Positions 1 through 6,116 of a stretch of 64,000 bases of DNA are shown here, one piece after another. The notes under the pieces were generated by a model. That model was not told where the DNA came from and did not search any database. It saw only the letters and a list, made by a program, of their open reading frames with translations. A program made the translations under genes and the position numbers. The DNA comes from JBGSPQ01 sp041738505 (GTDB lineage: Bacteria > Patescibacteriota > Gracilibacteria > UBA1369): positions 1 to 64,000 of the forward strand of contig JBGSPQ010000005.1 of the NCBI GenBank assembly GCA_041738505.1. Direction: 5' to 3'. The first letter of the stretch is position 1. Each line of letters begins with the position of its first letter.

Positions 1-34
1 GATATAAATTCGATATATAAATTAGCCCAACATC

Positions 35-145
35 GTGCAACAGCGTGTAAACGGTTCGCTTCGCTCTCCCAAATTTTTTGCATTGGTGGCCCTACGGGCA
101 TATTATACCAATGCAAAAAACTTCGTTTACACGCGGACGTTATGT
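35..145 (+). repeat. attC site 1
   Basis: GTGCAAC (35-41) pairs roughly with GTTATGT (139-145). The inner arms GCGTGTAAACG and CGTTTACACGC are perfect complements, and a central hairpin pairs TTTTTTGCATTGGT with ACCAATGCAAAAAA. It ends the cassette lying mostly left of the window and abuts the GNAT cassette. Confidence 0.85.
78..106 (+). promoter_or_regulatory. Sigma70-like promoter inside attC1
   Basis: TTGCAT (78-83), a 17-bp spacer and TATTAT (101-106). It sits in the inner hairpin of attC1 and points toward the GNAT gene at 178. The same arrangement recurs in attC2, attC7, attC9 and a relic near 18175, so it is probably not chance. Confidence 0.5.
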
Positions 146-177
146 GAAATTAAATTTTCCCAATAATCTAATTCAAT

Positions 178-660
178 ATGATTATCAGAAAAGCAAAATT
201 AAAAGACATAAATAGAGTAACTGAATATGGAGTTACTCTATTGAAACAACACCATGCTTTTGACCCATATTTCGCCCCCGCCAAAAACGTAAACGAAGTC
301 TATCAAAAATTTTTCAAAAGTTGTATTTACGCAAAAAACAGATTGTTATTGGTAGCGGAAGAAAACAAGAAAATAGTTGGATATGCTATTGGAGAAATAA
401 GTTCAAGACCACCTGTCTTTAAAATCAGAAAAATCGGTTTTATAAGCGACGTATTCGTAGAGAAAAATTTTCGAAAACTTGGTATAGCAAAGCTATTTTT
501 GGTAGAACTAAAAAAGTGGTTTATAAACAAAAATCTTAAGCATATTGAATTGACAGTCCATGTTAAAAATGAAATTGGTAAAATGGCGTGGGCAAAATAT
601 GGACTTGAAGACTATATAATCAAAAAAAGAGTAGAAATGGGAAAATTTAACATCACATAA
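178..660 (+). CDS. GNAT-family N-acetyltransferase (cassette gene)
   Basis: A 160-residue single-domain GNAT protein. The acetyl-CoA binding loop is visible as RKLGIA (the R/QxxGxG/A motif) around residue 100, preceded by a hydrophobic strand GFISDVFV and followed by a helix. A C-terminal strand with LTVHVKN completes the fold. It would transfer an acetyl group from acetyl-CoA to an unknown amine substrate in the cytoplasm. It is the only gene of its cassette, between attC1 and attC2, and its stop codon overlaps the first bases of attC2. GNAT genes are among the commonest cassette cargo. Substrate cannot be read from sequence. Confidence 0.85.
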   Translation: MIIRKAKLKDINRVTEYGVTLLKQHHAFDPYFAPAKNVNEVYQKFFKSCIYAKNRLLLVAEENKKIVGYAIGEISSRPPVFKIRKIGFISDVFVEKNFRKLGIAKLFLVELKKWFINKNLKHIELTVHVKNEIGKMAWAKYGLEDYIIKKRVEMGKFNIT

Positions 661-778
661 CAGAGAATATACGGTTCCGTTCAGTCGTTTCCCTCCTTCT
701 CTCCACCCAACTTGCACAGGTGTAAGCCTTCGGCATATTATACACCTGCGCAAGTTCGCATATTCTCGAACGTTATAC
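655..778 (+). repeat. attC site 2
   Basis: ACATAAC (655-661) opposes GTTATAC (772-778). Arms GAGAATATACG / CGCATATTCTC match at 10 of 11 positions, and an inner hairpin pairs ACTTGCaCAGGTGTA with TACACCTGcGCAAGT. It overlaps the end of the GNAT gene. Confidence 0.85.
712..741 (+). promoter_or_regulatory. Sigma70-like promoter inside attC2
   Basis: TTGCAC (712-717), an 18-bp spacer and TATTAT (736-741), in the inner hairpin of attC2 and pointing into the next cassette. The geometry matches the elements in attC1, attC7 and attC9. Confidence 0.45.
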
Positions 779-785
779 GCAATTT

Positions 786-851
786 AAAAAATATTTTTCT
801 AGATGAAGAATGAAGATAGGCTTTCTAAAAGGGGAATAAATTTGATTTTTT
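786..851 (+). repeat. Left 66-bp inverted repeat of a two-gene unit
   Basis: Three blocks (14, 11 and 14 bp) are exact reverse complements of blocks at 2373-2386, 2346-2356 and 2321-2334 with identical spacing. The block between the first two contains ATGAAGAATGA (803-813) in the same, not inverted, orientation as its partner copy. It begins 8 bp after attC2. Confidence 0.8.
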
Positions 852-854
852 CTA

Positions 855-925
855 AAATAAAAGAGGGGGATAATTGTGTTTTCTTCCGCTTCACTACAGA
901 AAACGATTTATTTATAAACTTTTAA
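855..925 (+). repeat. 5' flanking direct repeat, copy 1
   Basis: A roughly 70-bp A/T-rich stretch containing GAGGGG, ATTGTGTTTTC, a CTTCCGCTTCACTAC-type loop, GAAAACGA and TTTATAA. It recurs before the next gene at about 1650-1720. The GTTTTC...GAAAAC arms can form a hairpin. The loop resembles those of the attC sites. Confidence 0.6.
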
Positions 926-942
926 TCATTAAAGATAATATT

Positions 943-1632
943 ATGGAAAACAACAAAATCAGCAAAGTCAAAATATCTGCATCTACAATTTCATTGGATG
1001 GTTTTGGAGCTGGACTCAACCAAAGCAAAGAAAATCCTATGGGTGTTAAAGGTAATGGACTTGGTGCGTGGATGTATCCAACAAAAATGTTTCAGAGTAT
1101 GTTATTTGGTAAAGAAGGCGGAACAGAAGGAGTAGATAATGACTTTGCCGAAAAATCAATGAAAAATATTGGTGCTTGGATTATGGGACGTAATATGTTT
1201 ACACCAAGCCGAGGTCCATGGCCAGATGATGAGTGGAAAGGTTGGTGGGGTGACGAACCGCCATATCATGGTCCTACATATATCCTGACAAGTCACGCAA
1301 GAGATCCCATTAAAATGAAAGGTGGGACCACATTCTATTTTATAACAGGCGGTATTGAAGAAGCATTGGGAAAAGCTAAAAAAATAGCCAACGGAAAAGA
1401 CATACGTATTCTTGGCGGTGTCTCAACACTTCGCCAATTTTTGCAGGCAGGTTACATTGATGAAATGCATTTTGTAATTTCTCCTGTTTTTCTTGGTGAA
1501 GGAGAACACTTATTCTCAGGAATTGATATGCCCAAACTTGGATTCAATCAAATCCAGAGAGTTGAAGGAGAAAACGCGACTCACATCATACTAACTAAAG
1601 AGCAGAAATTGAAAAATGAAATTCACCCCTAA
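943..1632 (+). CDS. RibD C-terminal / dihydrofolate reductase-like protein
   Basis: A protein of about 229 residues of the RibD C-terminal (DHFR-like) superfamily, NAD(P)H-dependent reductases with a Rossmann-type fold. Visible family features are the N-terminal SASTISLDGF stretch, GAWIMGRNMF in the middle, TFYFITGGIEEAL, the nucleotide-loop-like ILGGVSTLRQFLQAG, and EMHFVISPVFLGEGEHLF near the end. The start at 943 was preferred to an in-frame ATG at 874, whose extra 23 codons lie within a flanking repeat. Its last codons are encoded by the 39-bp 3' repeat. With the DUF1697 gene it forms a unit bounded by inverted repeats. The actual substrate is unknown; such proteins are common as mobile cargo and rarely make folate themselves. 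Confidence 0.8.
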   Translation: MENNKISKVKISASTISLDGFGAGLNQSKENPMGVKGNGLGAWMYPTKMFQSMLFGKEGGTEGVDNDFAEKSMKNIGAWIMGRNMFTPSRGPWPDDEWKGWWGDEPPYHGPTYILTSHARDPIKMKGGTTFYFITGGIEEALGKAKKIANGKDIRILGGVSTLRQFLQAGYIDEMHFVISPVFLGEGEHLFSGIDMPKLGFNQIQRVEGENATHIILTKEQKLKNEIHP

Positions 1633-1649
1633 CCCCTCTTTCATTTTTC
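1611..1649 (+). repeat. 3' flanking repeat with 11-bp stem, copy 1
   Basis: A 39-bp sequence with perfect arms GAAAAATGAAA and TTTCATTTTTC around a CCCTAACCCC-containing loop. It overlaps the end of the RibD-like gene. The second copy at 2275-2313 differs by one base. It may act as a terminator or as a recombination-type hairpin. Confidence 0.7.
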
Positions 1650-1720
1650 TTTTATTATAGAGGGGAGTGATTGTGTTTTCTCCACTCCGTTCCGAAAACG
1701 AATAGTTTATAATATTTAAT
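1650..1720 (+). repeat. 5' flanking direct repeat, copy 2
   Basis: Similar to 855-925: AGAGGGG, ATTGTGTTTTC, CCACTCCGTTCC loop, GAAAACGAAT, TTTATAA. It precedes the DUF1697 gene. The two genes of this unit therefore share both upstream and downstream flanks. Confidence 0.6.
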
Positions 1721-1735
1721 GAGTTACTATTAATT

Positions 1736-2266
1736 ATGAAATATATAGCACTACTCAGAGGAATAAACGTCGGAGGGAATAGAAAAGTCGAAATGAAAAG
1801 ACTAAAGAAGCTTTTTGAATCTTTAGGATATTCAAGTGTTATAACATATTTAAATTCTGGAAATGCTATATTTGAATCAAATACAAAACAAGCCACTTTG
1901 CAAAAAGAAATTCCAAAAGAACTGAAGAAAGAATTTGGATTTGAAATTCCCACCCTTGTTAAGACAGAAAAAGAAATGAAAAAGATTTCAGGTTCTATAC
2001 CCAAGAACTGGCGGAATAATTATGTTCAAAGAACCGACGTCGCGTATTTATTCCCGGAAATAGATTCAATAAAAATTATTGATGAAATACCTGTCAAAAA
2101 AGAATTCATTGAAGTTCGTTATATCAAAGGAGCTATTTGTTGGAATGTTAGAAGAGAAAATGTTTACAAAAGCCACTTAGCCAAAATAATTAGCCATAGA
2201 TTATATAAGTCTATGACTGTAAGAAATGTTAATACCGCAAGATTTTTAGCAGAAAATACAAAATAA
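1736..2266 (+). CDS. DUF1697 family protein
   Basis: A 176-residue protein of the DUF1697 family. The N-terminal signature is clear: MKYIALLRGINVGGNRKVEM, then a helix and the strand-turn TYLNSGNAIFES, with FEIPTLVKT further on. The family is cytoplasmic, about 180 residues long and of unknown function, so length is normal. It sits on the right of a two-gene unit bounded by 66-bp inverted repeats and has the same kind of flanking repeats as the RibD-like gene. Family call is secure; role is not known. Confidence 0.88.
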   Translation: MKYIALLRGINVGGNRKVEMKRLKKLFESLGYSSVITYLNSGNAIFESNTKQATLQKEIPKELKKEFGFEIPTLVKTEKEMKKISGSIPKNWRNNYVQRTDVAYLFPEIDSIKIIDEIPVKKEFIEVRYIKGAICWNVRRENVYKSHLAKIISHRLYKSMTVRNVNTARFLAENTK

Positions 2267-2274
2267 AGAGTTTT

Positions 2275-2313
2275 GAAAAATGAAATTCATCCCTAACCCC
2301 TCTTTCATTTTTC
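2275..2313 (+). repeat. 3' flanking repeat with 11-bp stem, copy 2
   Basis: Nearly identical to 1611-1649, one substitution (T for C at 2290). It starts nine bases after the DUF1697 stop codon and ends eight bases before the right inverted repeat. Confidence 0.7.
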
Positions 2314-2320
2314 AAAACGG

Positions 2321-2386
2321 AAAAAATCAAATTTATAATAAATAAAGAAAGCCTATCATGAAGAATGAGAACGAAAAATATTTTTT
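2321..2386 (-). repeat. Right 66-bp inverted repeat of the two-gene unit
   Basis: Inverted partner of 786-851 with three exact blocks and conserved spacing. It carries ATGAAGAATGA at 2358-2368 in the same orientation as the left copy. Confidence 0.8.
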
Positions 2387-2445
2387 GAACTCACTCCGCT
2401 ACGCTTCGTGCCACGCTACGCTCTCCTCCTTTCAGTCGTCGGGGC

Positions 2446-2545
2446 GTATAACAAGGGATATACGATTCAGCCCTCAGCTCGGGCTTCACCCAAATTTTTC
2501 TTCCACTTCGTTCCAGAAAAACTTCGTATATCCCTGACGTTGTGT
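2446..2545 (+). repeat. attC site 3
   Basis: GTATAAC (2446-2452) and GTTGTGT (2539-2545) are the outer boxes. Arms GGGATATACG and CGTATATCCC are perfect complements. The centre has the CTTCCACTTCGTTCC loop seen in attC5 and attC6 and no TATTAT element. Confidence 0.85.
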
Positions 2546-2567
2546 GAAAGAAAATTATCCAAAAACC

Positions 2568-2595
2568 TTGCTTTTAAATATAAATTTATTATATT
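2568..2595 (+). promoter_or_regulatory. Possible promoter of the 2617 cassette gene
   Basis: TTGCTT (2568-2573), 16 bp, TATATT (2590-2595), 21 bp before the ATG. The surroundings are AT-rich, so chance is a real alternative. Confidence 0.3.
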
Positions 2596-2616
2596 CAACT
2601 ACCTTAACTCATTAAT

Positions 2617-2916
2617 ATGCCTAACACAGTTGGTGGGAGTATCAACTTTCTCCGTCCATACATAAATGAAGAGTTAATAGAAAGTTTTGATGGTGACATT
2701 GAATGCCTACGAAATGCAATTCTTGCTTTAGTAGAAGAAAACTTGAAACCACTAGAAGAACAAACCAATGATTTCGGCGCTCTAGATGGAAAAAACAGAA
2801 AACTTGGTGTAGCAATTTCTTGGGAAACAAATCGTGTATTCGGTGTCCATAATGGTAATATCGAAAAATCAAGGCAGGATTTGACACAAGCAGTCAATTC
2901 CTTGCTTTCTATGTAA
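2617..2916 (+). CDS. Small orphan cassette protein, 99 residues
   Basis: I do not recognise a family. The protein is cytoplasmic by appearance: no signal peptide or membrane segment, a helical acidic first half (ELIESFDGDIECLRN) and a middle strand region LGVAISWETNRVFGVHNG followed by a helix. It lies between attC3 and attC4 in the same orientation as its neighbours, which supports it over a comparable open frame on the opposite strand. Single-gene cassettes encoding small unknown folded proteins are typical of integron arrays. Confidence 0.65.
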   Translation: MPNTVGGSINFLRPYINEELIESFDGDIECLRNAILALVEENLKPLEEQTNDFGALDGKNRKLGVAISWETNRVFGVHNGNIEKSRQDLTQAVNSLLSM

Positions 2917-2932
2917 GAGATAATTTTCCATC

Positions 2933-3068
2933 CGACAACAGCGCAAGTGCGGTTACGCTCACTCCGGTCGCTCCACTCAACATTGGCTCCTCTCTTTCAG
3001 CAAGTGTTGAAATATTGTACACTTGTTTCGTTTGTAGCCAATGTTCGCACGTTGCGCGGACGTTGTAC
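2933..3068 (+). repeat. attC site 4
   Basis: CGACAAC (2933-2939) and GTTGTAC (3062-3068) are the outer boxes. Arms GCGCAAGTGCG / CGCACGTTGCGC pair with one bulge, and inner arms AACATTGGCT / AGCCAATGTT are perfect. A TATTGT sits in the loop but without a well-placed -35. Confidence 0.8.
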
Positions 3069-3133
3069 GATATAAATTTTCTTGCAAGAACAAATTAGGA
3101 GAAGTATTAGGTTTTGCGCGACCATTTAGCGCA

Positions 3134-3202
3134 ATGAAGGCAAACAATGAATTGCGCAAGACCCGTGAAAAAGTTCAACAAAAAAAGGACACAGAAAAAT
3201 AA
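3134..3202 (+). other. Minimal reading frame in an almost gene-free cassette
   Basis: Between attC4 and attC5 only a 22-codon frame starting at ATG 3134 is available, encoding a lysine-rich helix that ends in KKDTEK. The frame stays open upstream through the attC4 end, giving GEVLGFARPFSAM before the ATG, so it may be the tail of a cassette gene that lost its 5' part. Evidence that it is translated is weak. Confidence 0.25.
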
Positions 3203-3218
3203 TAAGAAAATTTACATC

Positions 3219-3310
3219 GCACAACACGTGTAAACGGTTTGCCTGCGGGCTCACCAAATTTACTTTCCACTTCGTTCCAAGTAAACTTCGCTTACACGCG
3301 AACGCTGTTT
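3219..3310 (+). repeat. attC site 5, right box degenerate
   Basis: GCACAAC (3219-3225) opens the site and arms CGTGTAA(A) / (C)TTACACG pair. The right box reads GCTGTTT (3304-3310) instead of GTTRRRY, so the core GTT is damaged and the site may be poorly recombinogenic. It has a short loop with CTTTCCACTTCGTTCC. Confidence 0.75.
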
Positions 3311-3329
3311 GAAATAAAATACCAAAAAG

Positions 3330-3357
3330 TTGACATTTTGCCGTTTTTATATATAAT
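3330..3357 (+). promoter_or_regulatory. Consensus sigma70 promoter inside a cassette
   Basis: TTGACA (3330-3335), a 16-bp spacer and TATAAT (3352-3357), 23 bp before the ATG at 3381. Both hexamers are perfect. It follows attC5, which lacks the embedded TATTAT element. Confidence 0.8.
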
Positions 3358-3380
3358 TCCATCTTAATTTCAACCTTACT

Positions 3381-3698
3381 ATGGCAGATTTAGTGAACCA
3401 TCACGAAGAACCGCCAGCATTGCTTGAAGCCGATCCACCGTTCTCTAAAGAAGAAATGCAAATCATCAGATTGCTTTTGTTGCATAAAGCCAATTGCGGA
3501 ATTTTCTGTCGTATACATGGTATTGTGGCTCGAGTTCTGGAATCACTTGATGATATTGGTGAATTAATGTCGGCACAGCATCGAGTGAGCGAATCAAGCT
3601 ATACGGAATTGGAAAAAACAGCAAAATTTCTAGGTATAACTGATGAAAGATTAACAGAATTACAAGAATACATCATCACGATAGATACTACTGTTTAG
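3381..3698 (+). CDS. Orphan cassette protein, 105 residues
   Basis: Not recognised. An acidic, mostly helical cytoplasmic protein with a central hydrophobic helix IIRLLLLHKANCGIFC and a second helix pair ending in TDERLTELQEYIITID. It starts 23 bp after a consensus promoter, so it is likely expressed strongly. It shares a two-gene cassette with the small cysteine-containing protein at 3731, 32 bp downstream. The helical layout could suit a small regulator or binding partner, but nothing decides this. Confidence 0.65.
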   Translation: MADLVNHHEEPPALLEADPPFSKEEMQIIRLLLLHKANCGIFCRIHGIVARVLESLDDIGELMSAQHRVSESSYTELEKTAKFLGITDERLTELQEYIITIDTTV

Positions 3699-3730
3699 CA
3701 ATTTAAATCACACACCTTAATCGATTTTCC

Positions 3731-3946
3731 ATGAAAATTGAAACAAAACAAGTTGAACACAGAATAAACCTTGAAGCTCGAACGTCAGCTCCGGAAGGAG
3801 ACTGCGAACGATGTTCAGAACCTTGGTGTAAATTTAATGTCACGCCAGATAAAACAATAAGTGATTATATAAATGGAAACCGAGCAGTAATCAAGAATAT
3901 CACTTGTGGTAGTTATGAAGCAGATCCAACCTGTATAAAGATATAA
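3731..3946 (+). CDS. Small cysteine-containing protein, 71 residues
   Basis: No family recognised. The protein carries CERCSEPWC around residues 25-33 and further cysteines near residues 59 and 68, giving CxxC-xxxx-C spacing that could bind a metal ion or form disulfides. There is no signal peptide or membrane helix. It is the second gene of the cassette driven by the promoter at 3330 and lies just before attC6. Confidence 0.55.
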   Translation: MKIETKQVEHRINLEARTSAPEGDCERCSEPWCKFNVTPDKTISDYINGNRAVIKNITCGSYEADPTCIKI

Positions 3947-3961
3947 AATTCACAACACATA

Positions 3962-4052
3962 AGCTAACAGCGTGTAAACGATTCGCTTCGCTCTCCCAAA
4001 TTTACTTTTCACTTCGTTCAAAGTAAACTTCGTTTACACGCGAACGTTGTAC
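3962..4052 (+). repeat. attC site 6
   Basis: AGCTAAC (3962-3968) and GTTGTAC (4046-4052) flank perfect arms GCGTGTAAACG / CGTTTACACGC. The loop has ACTTTTCACTTCGTTC. This is the short form without a TATTAT element. Confidence 0.88.
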
Positions 4053-4080
4053 GCAATAACTATCAACTAATCACCAAAGT

Positions 4081-4266
4081 ATGAAAAGCAATCCAGAAAA
4101 TGCAGAGAGCACGGTAAGAAGTGCAGCCACTGAGCAGGCAAGGCTAGCAATCGAGGAAATCAGGGCGGTAATAGAACGTGCGCAAGCATCAGTTGAAGAA
4201 TCTACTGCAACCTCAGACAGACTACGTCTTCAGACTGTATTGCATCATCCTTTAAGGGCAAAATAG
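4081..4266 (+). CDS. Small helical cassette protein, 61 residues
   Basis: Not recognised. Nearly the whole protein reads as one amphipathic alanine- and glutamate-rich helix (AATEQARLAIEEIRAVIER), possibly a coiled coil, with a short basic tail. It sits alone between attC6 and attC7, starting 29 bp after the attC6 right box, a normal place for a cassette start. Its short length means a non-coding cassette cannot be excluded. Confidence 0.45.
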   Translation: MKSNPENAESTVRSAATEQARLAIEEIRAVIERAQASVEESTATSDRLRLQTVLHHPLRAK

Positions 4267-4273
4267 TTACTTA

Positions 4274-4413
4274 GTACAACAGGCGCATATAAGGCTCCGT
4301 TGCCTGTGCCTGACCAGTCCCACACTCCGCCCAAACCAAAACAGCGGTTGTTCCACGTGCGTGGAACGGATATTATACTACTATACGGCTTCTCATATGC
4401 GCGGACGTTGTAC
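4274..4413 (+). repeat. attC site 7
   Basis: GTACAAC (4274-4280) and GTTGTAC (4407-4413) are exact complements. Arms GCGCATATAAG / CTCATATGCGC match at 10 of 11. The inner part has the palindrome TTCCACGTGCGTGGAA. Confidence 0.88.
4348..4376 (+). promoter_or_regulatory. Sigma70-like promoter inside attC7
   Basis: TTGTTC (4348-4353), 17 bp, TATTAT (4371-4376). The spacer contains the CCACGTGCGTGG palindrome, which could be extruded or bound by a protein. It points toward the lipoprotein gene. Confidence 0.5.
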
Positions 4414-4434
4414 GAAAAACTTAATAAGATAAAT

Positions 4435-4515
4435 GTGGTCAATGCAGATTACGTTGAAGTCGGGGACATGAGGAAATTCGTCTTGGACCTGAACCTTAAA
4501 AAGCCAATAACTTAA
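4435..4515 (+). pseudogene. Probable gene fragment after attC7
   Basis: A 26-codon frame starting at GTG 4435 (or the tail of a longer frame open through attC7) encodes VNADYVEVGDMRKFVLDLN and a short tail. It reads like the C-terminal end of a protein, with no convincing ribosome binding site. It may be a cassette gene cut at its 5' end by recombination. Confidence 0.3.
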
Positions 4516-4596
4516 GGGGATTGGAGATATGTTACCATTTGATTTATTTCTCATTTGATGAGAGCATTCAACGGTAAAAATCCATTAAAATCGTCT

Positions 4597-5148
4597 ATGA
4601 AAAACACTATCAAACTGAGCGCAATCATGTTAAGCCTACTTTTTATTGCGGGTTGCGAAACAACAAACCCAATTCAAGGTCAAACGCCGATAGATAATCC
4701 ATCACAAAACTCGGACACTTTGGCAGAGGCACCAAAAACTCAGCCAAGCGGTATAAATCCCATGGTTCGTGTTCCGGAAGGTTGGGAGCCGGTGGAAGGC
4801 TCTGCTATAAAGATTCAATATTTAAAAGGCACTGCCAGTTTTATGGCGAAAACGGAAAGTTTTCCTACAACGAATCTGGACGAAGTCACTGCGCAGGCCA
4901 TCTCCATGTTTAAAGAGGCATTTACAAATGTTGAGACCATCGGGTCAACGGAAAGCATTACTATTGACGGCAAGGATGCACGAAAGTTTTTCTTTACGGC
5001 CAATGTGGCGGGCATCAAAATGAAGTATGAATACGTATACGTGCTTGTCGATAATCAAATTTATGCAATTACATTCGGCGATGCCGCATCCACCTTTGAT
5101 AATCTACTAACAGATTATCAGGCAATACTCGATGGCATGAAATTTTAA
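4597..5148 (+). CDS. Lipoprotein with PsbP/DUF1795-like domain
   Basis: A 183-residue exported lipoprotein. The signal peptide MKNTIKLSAIMLSLLFIAGC ends in a lipobox with the lipidated Cys at position 20, which is why the start at 4597 was chosen over in-frame starts at 4555/4558. After a Thr/Pro/Gln-rich linker the mature domain begins VRVPEGWEPVEG and has alternating strands with YEYVYVLVDNQIYAITF, typical of PsbP-like/DUF1795 lipoproteins. It would be anchored on the outer face of the membrane. A nine-codon frame at 4529-4558 with a strong AGGGGATTGGAG ribosome site precedes it and could couple translation. Confidence 0.75.
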   Translation: MKNTIKLSAIMLSLLFIAGCETTNPIQGQTPIDNPSQNSDTLAEAPKTQPSGINPMVRVPEGWEPVEGSAIKIQYLKGTASFMAKTESFPTTNLDEVTAQAISMFKEAFTNVETIGSTESITIDGKDARKFFFTANVAGIKMKYEYVYVLVDNQIYAITFGDAASTFDNLLTDYQAILDGMKF

Positions 5149-5189
5149 GGTAACTTGAGTTCAGAAACGAATTAGAACACTAAGGTACT

Positions 5190-5291
5190 ATGAAAAGAAG
5201 AATGGTCGTAGCTATTATGACAAGCGCAATCCTAGGTATCTTCTGTATAATTGGATTAAGTATTAGGATTGGTTTTGTGAACAATGACTAA
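5190..5291 (+). CDS. Single-pass membrane peptide, 33 residues
   Basis: A short frame encoding MKRRMVVAIMTSAI followed by a hydrophobic stretch to about residue 28 and a polar end, consistent with one membrane helix. It lies 41 bp after the lipoprotein stop and just before a truncated gene. Too short for a family call. Confidence 0.35.
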   Translation: MKRRMVVAIMTSAILGIFCIIGLSIRIGFVNND

Positions 5292-5293
5292 CG

Positions 5294-5416
5294 ATGAATA
5301 AGAAAAATATTTTAAATCAAACCGCTGACTTTATCAAAACTGAACTCACCATTGAAACAACGGATATACCTAAACGCTGTACGATATTTGATTATTATAT
5401 ATGGATCCAAAACTGA
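5294..5416 (+). pseudogene. Truncated 5' end of a possible HD-family hydrolase gene
   Basis: The frame begins MNKKNILNQTADFIKTEL, which resembles the N-terminal helix of HD-domain phosphohydrolases, but stops after 40 codons with no HD motif. The break coincides with an attC-like stretch (CCTAAACGCTGTACGA near 5369-5385), so the gene looks cut by cassette recombination. The family call rests on a short stretch. Confidence 0.4.
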
Positions 5417-6009
5417 ATTACCAAGAAACACATCCGAACTATTGTTATATTGAAGTTTTGCCATACAAGAATGGGACCTTAAATCTAATTGAGCCAAATT
5501 TATCACATGCAGATGAGAGCTTATCCTGGACAACAGATAATTCCATTATCCAATACATGGGAGCGCCTTTTGAGCATCCAAGTAAAGAAAAAGAAATGGA
5601 AAGGATCAAAGAAATTTTGTGCAACACTGATGAATATAACTGGATGATAGAGCTTAATGGAAAAATCATTGGCAATGTATCTATAAACAACATTCAAGAA
5701 AACACCACAAAATTTAACTCAAAAGCCGGTAATTATACAATTCTTATCGGTGATAAAAATTATTGGGGCAAAGGAATTGCCTATCATGTTGGCCAAGCAG
5801 TGCTTGACTGGGCATTTTCAAAAGGAAATTTTGATGTGATTTCTGCAAGAGCCATAAATGAAAATATTGCCAGTTTGGCCATGCTTAAAAAACTCGGCTT
5901 TATATATTTAGACAACACACCGTTCGAAGGACAAATAAACGGGAAAAATACTGAGTGGCAAAACTTCATGATAACAAAACAAAACTTTTTAAATTCCAAA
6001 ACGAAATAA
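5401..6009 (+). CDS. GNAT acetyltransferase, RimJ/RimL-like
   Basis: A 202-residue acetyltransferase of the GNAT_3 (RimJ/RimL) type. The acetyl-CoA loop is in NYWGKGIAYHVGQAVLDWAF around residues 120-140, and NENIASLAMLKKLGF is the characteristic C-terminal motif. RimJ-type proteins acetylate N-termini or small amines; the substrate here is unknown. The start overlaps the end of the truncated gene at 5294-5416, and the stop lies right before attC8. It is a second, unrelated GNAT in the array. Confidence 0.82.
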   Translation: MDPKLNYQETHPNYCYIEVLPYKNGTLNLIEPNLSHADESLSWTTDNSIIQYMGAPFEHPSKEKEMERIKEILCNTDEYNWMIELNGKIIGNVSINNIQENTTKFNSKAGNYTILIGDKNYWGKGIAYHVGQAVLDWAFSKGNFDVISARAINENIASLAMLKKLGFIYLDNTPFEGQINGKNTEWQNFMITKQNFLNSKTK

Positions 6010-6010
6010 T

Positions 6011-6099
6011 CCAACAACGTGTAAACGGTTCGCTGCCCTCTAACAAATTTACTTTCCGCTTCGCTACAAGTAAACTTCGGTTATGCGCGGACGTATTGT
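6011..6099 (+). repeat. attC site 8, right box degenerate
   Basis: CCAACAAC (6011-6018) opens the site and the arm CGTGTAAACGG is shared with attC1, 5, 6. The right half reads CGGTTATGCGCGGAC and GTATTGT (6093-6099), so both arm and box have diverged. Confidence 0.65.
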
Positions 6100-6116
6100 G
6101 AAATAATAAAAATTTT

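Noticed and set aside
508..753. Minus-strand frame covering attC2
   Set aside because: It overlaps the GNAT gene and attC2 and encodes low-complexity shadow sequence.
874..942. Extended N-terminus of the RibD-like protein
   Set aside because: The extra codons fall in the 5' flanking repeat; the family N-terminus starts after 943.
2408..2665. Open frame across attC3
   Set aside because: It is made of attC3 sequence and the next cassette leader, with no codon pattern of a protein.
2604..2897. Minus-strand 97-residue frame opposite the 99-residue cassette protein
   Set aside because: Array genes nearly all read on the plus strand and the minus frame has no start context or recognisable motif.
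1..3310. CRISPR array from repeated hairpins
   Set aside because: Spacing is gene-sized, repeats are 75-140 bp and self-complementary, and no short regular spacers occur.
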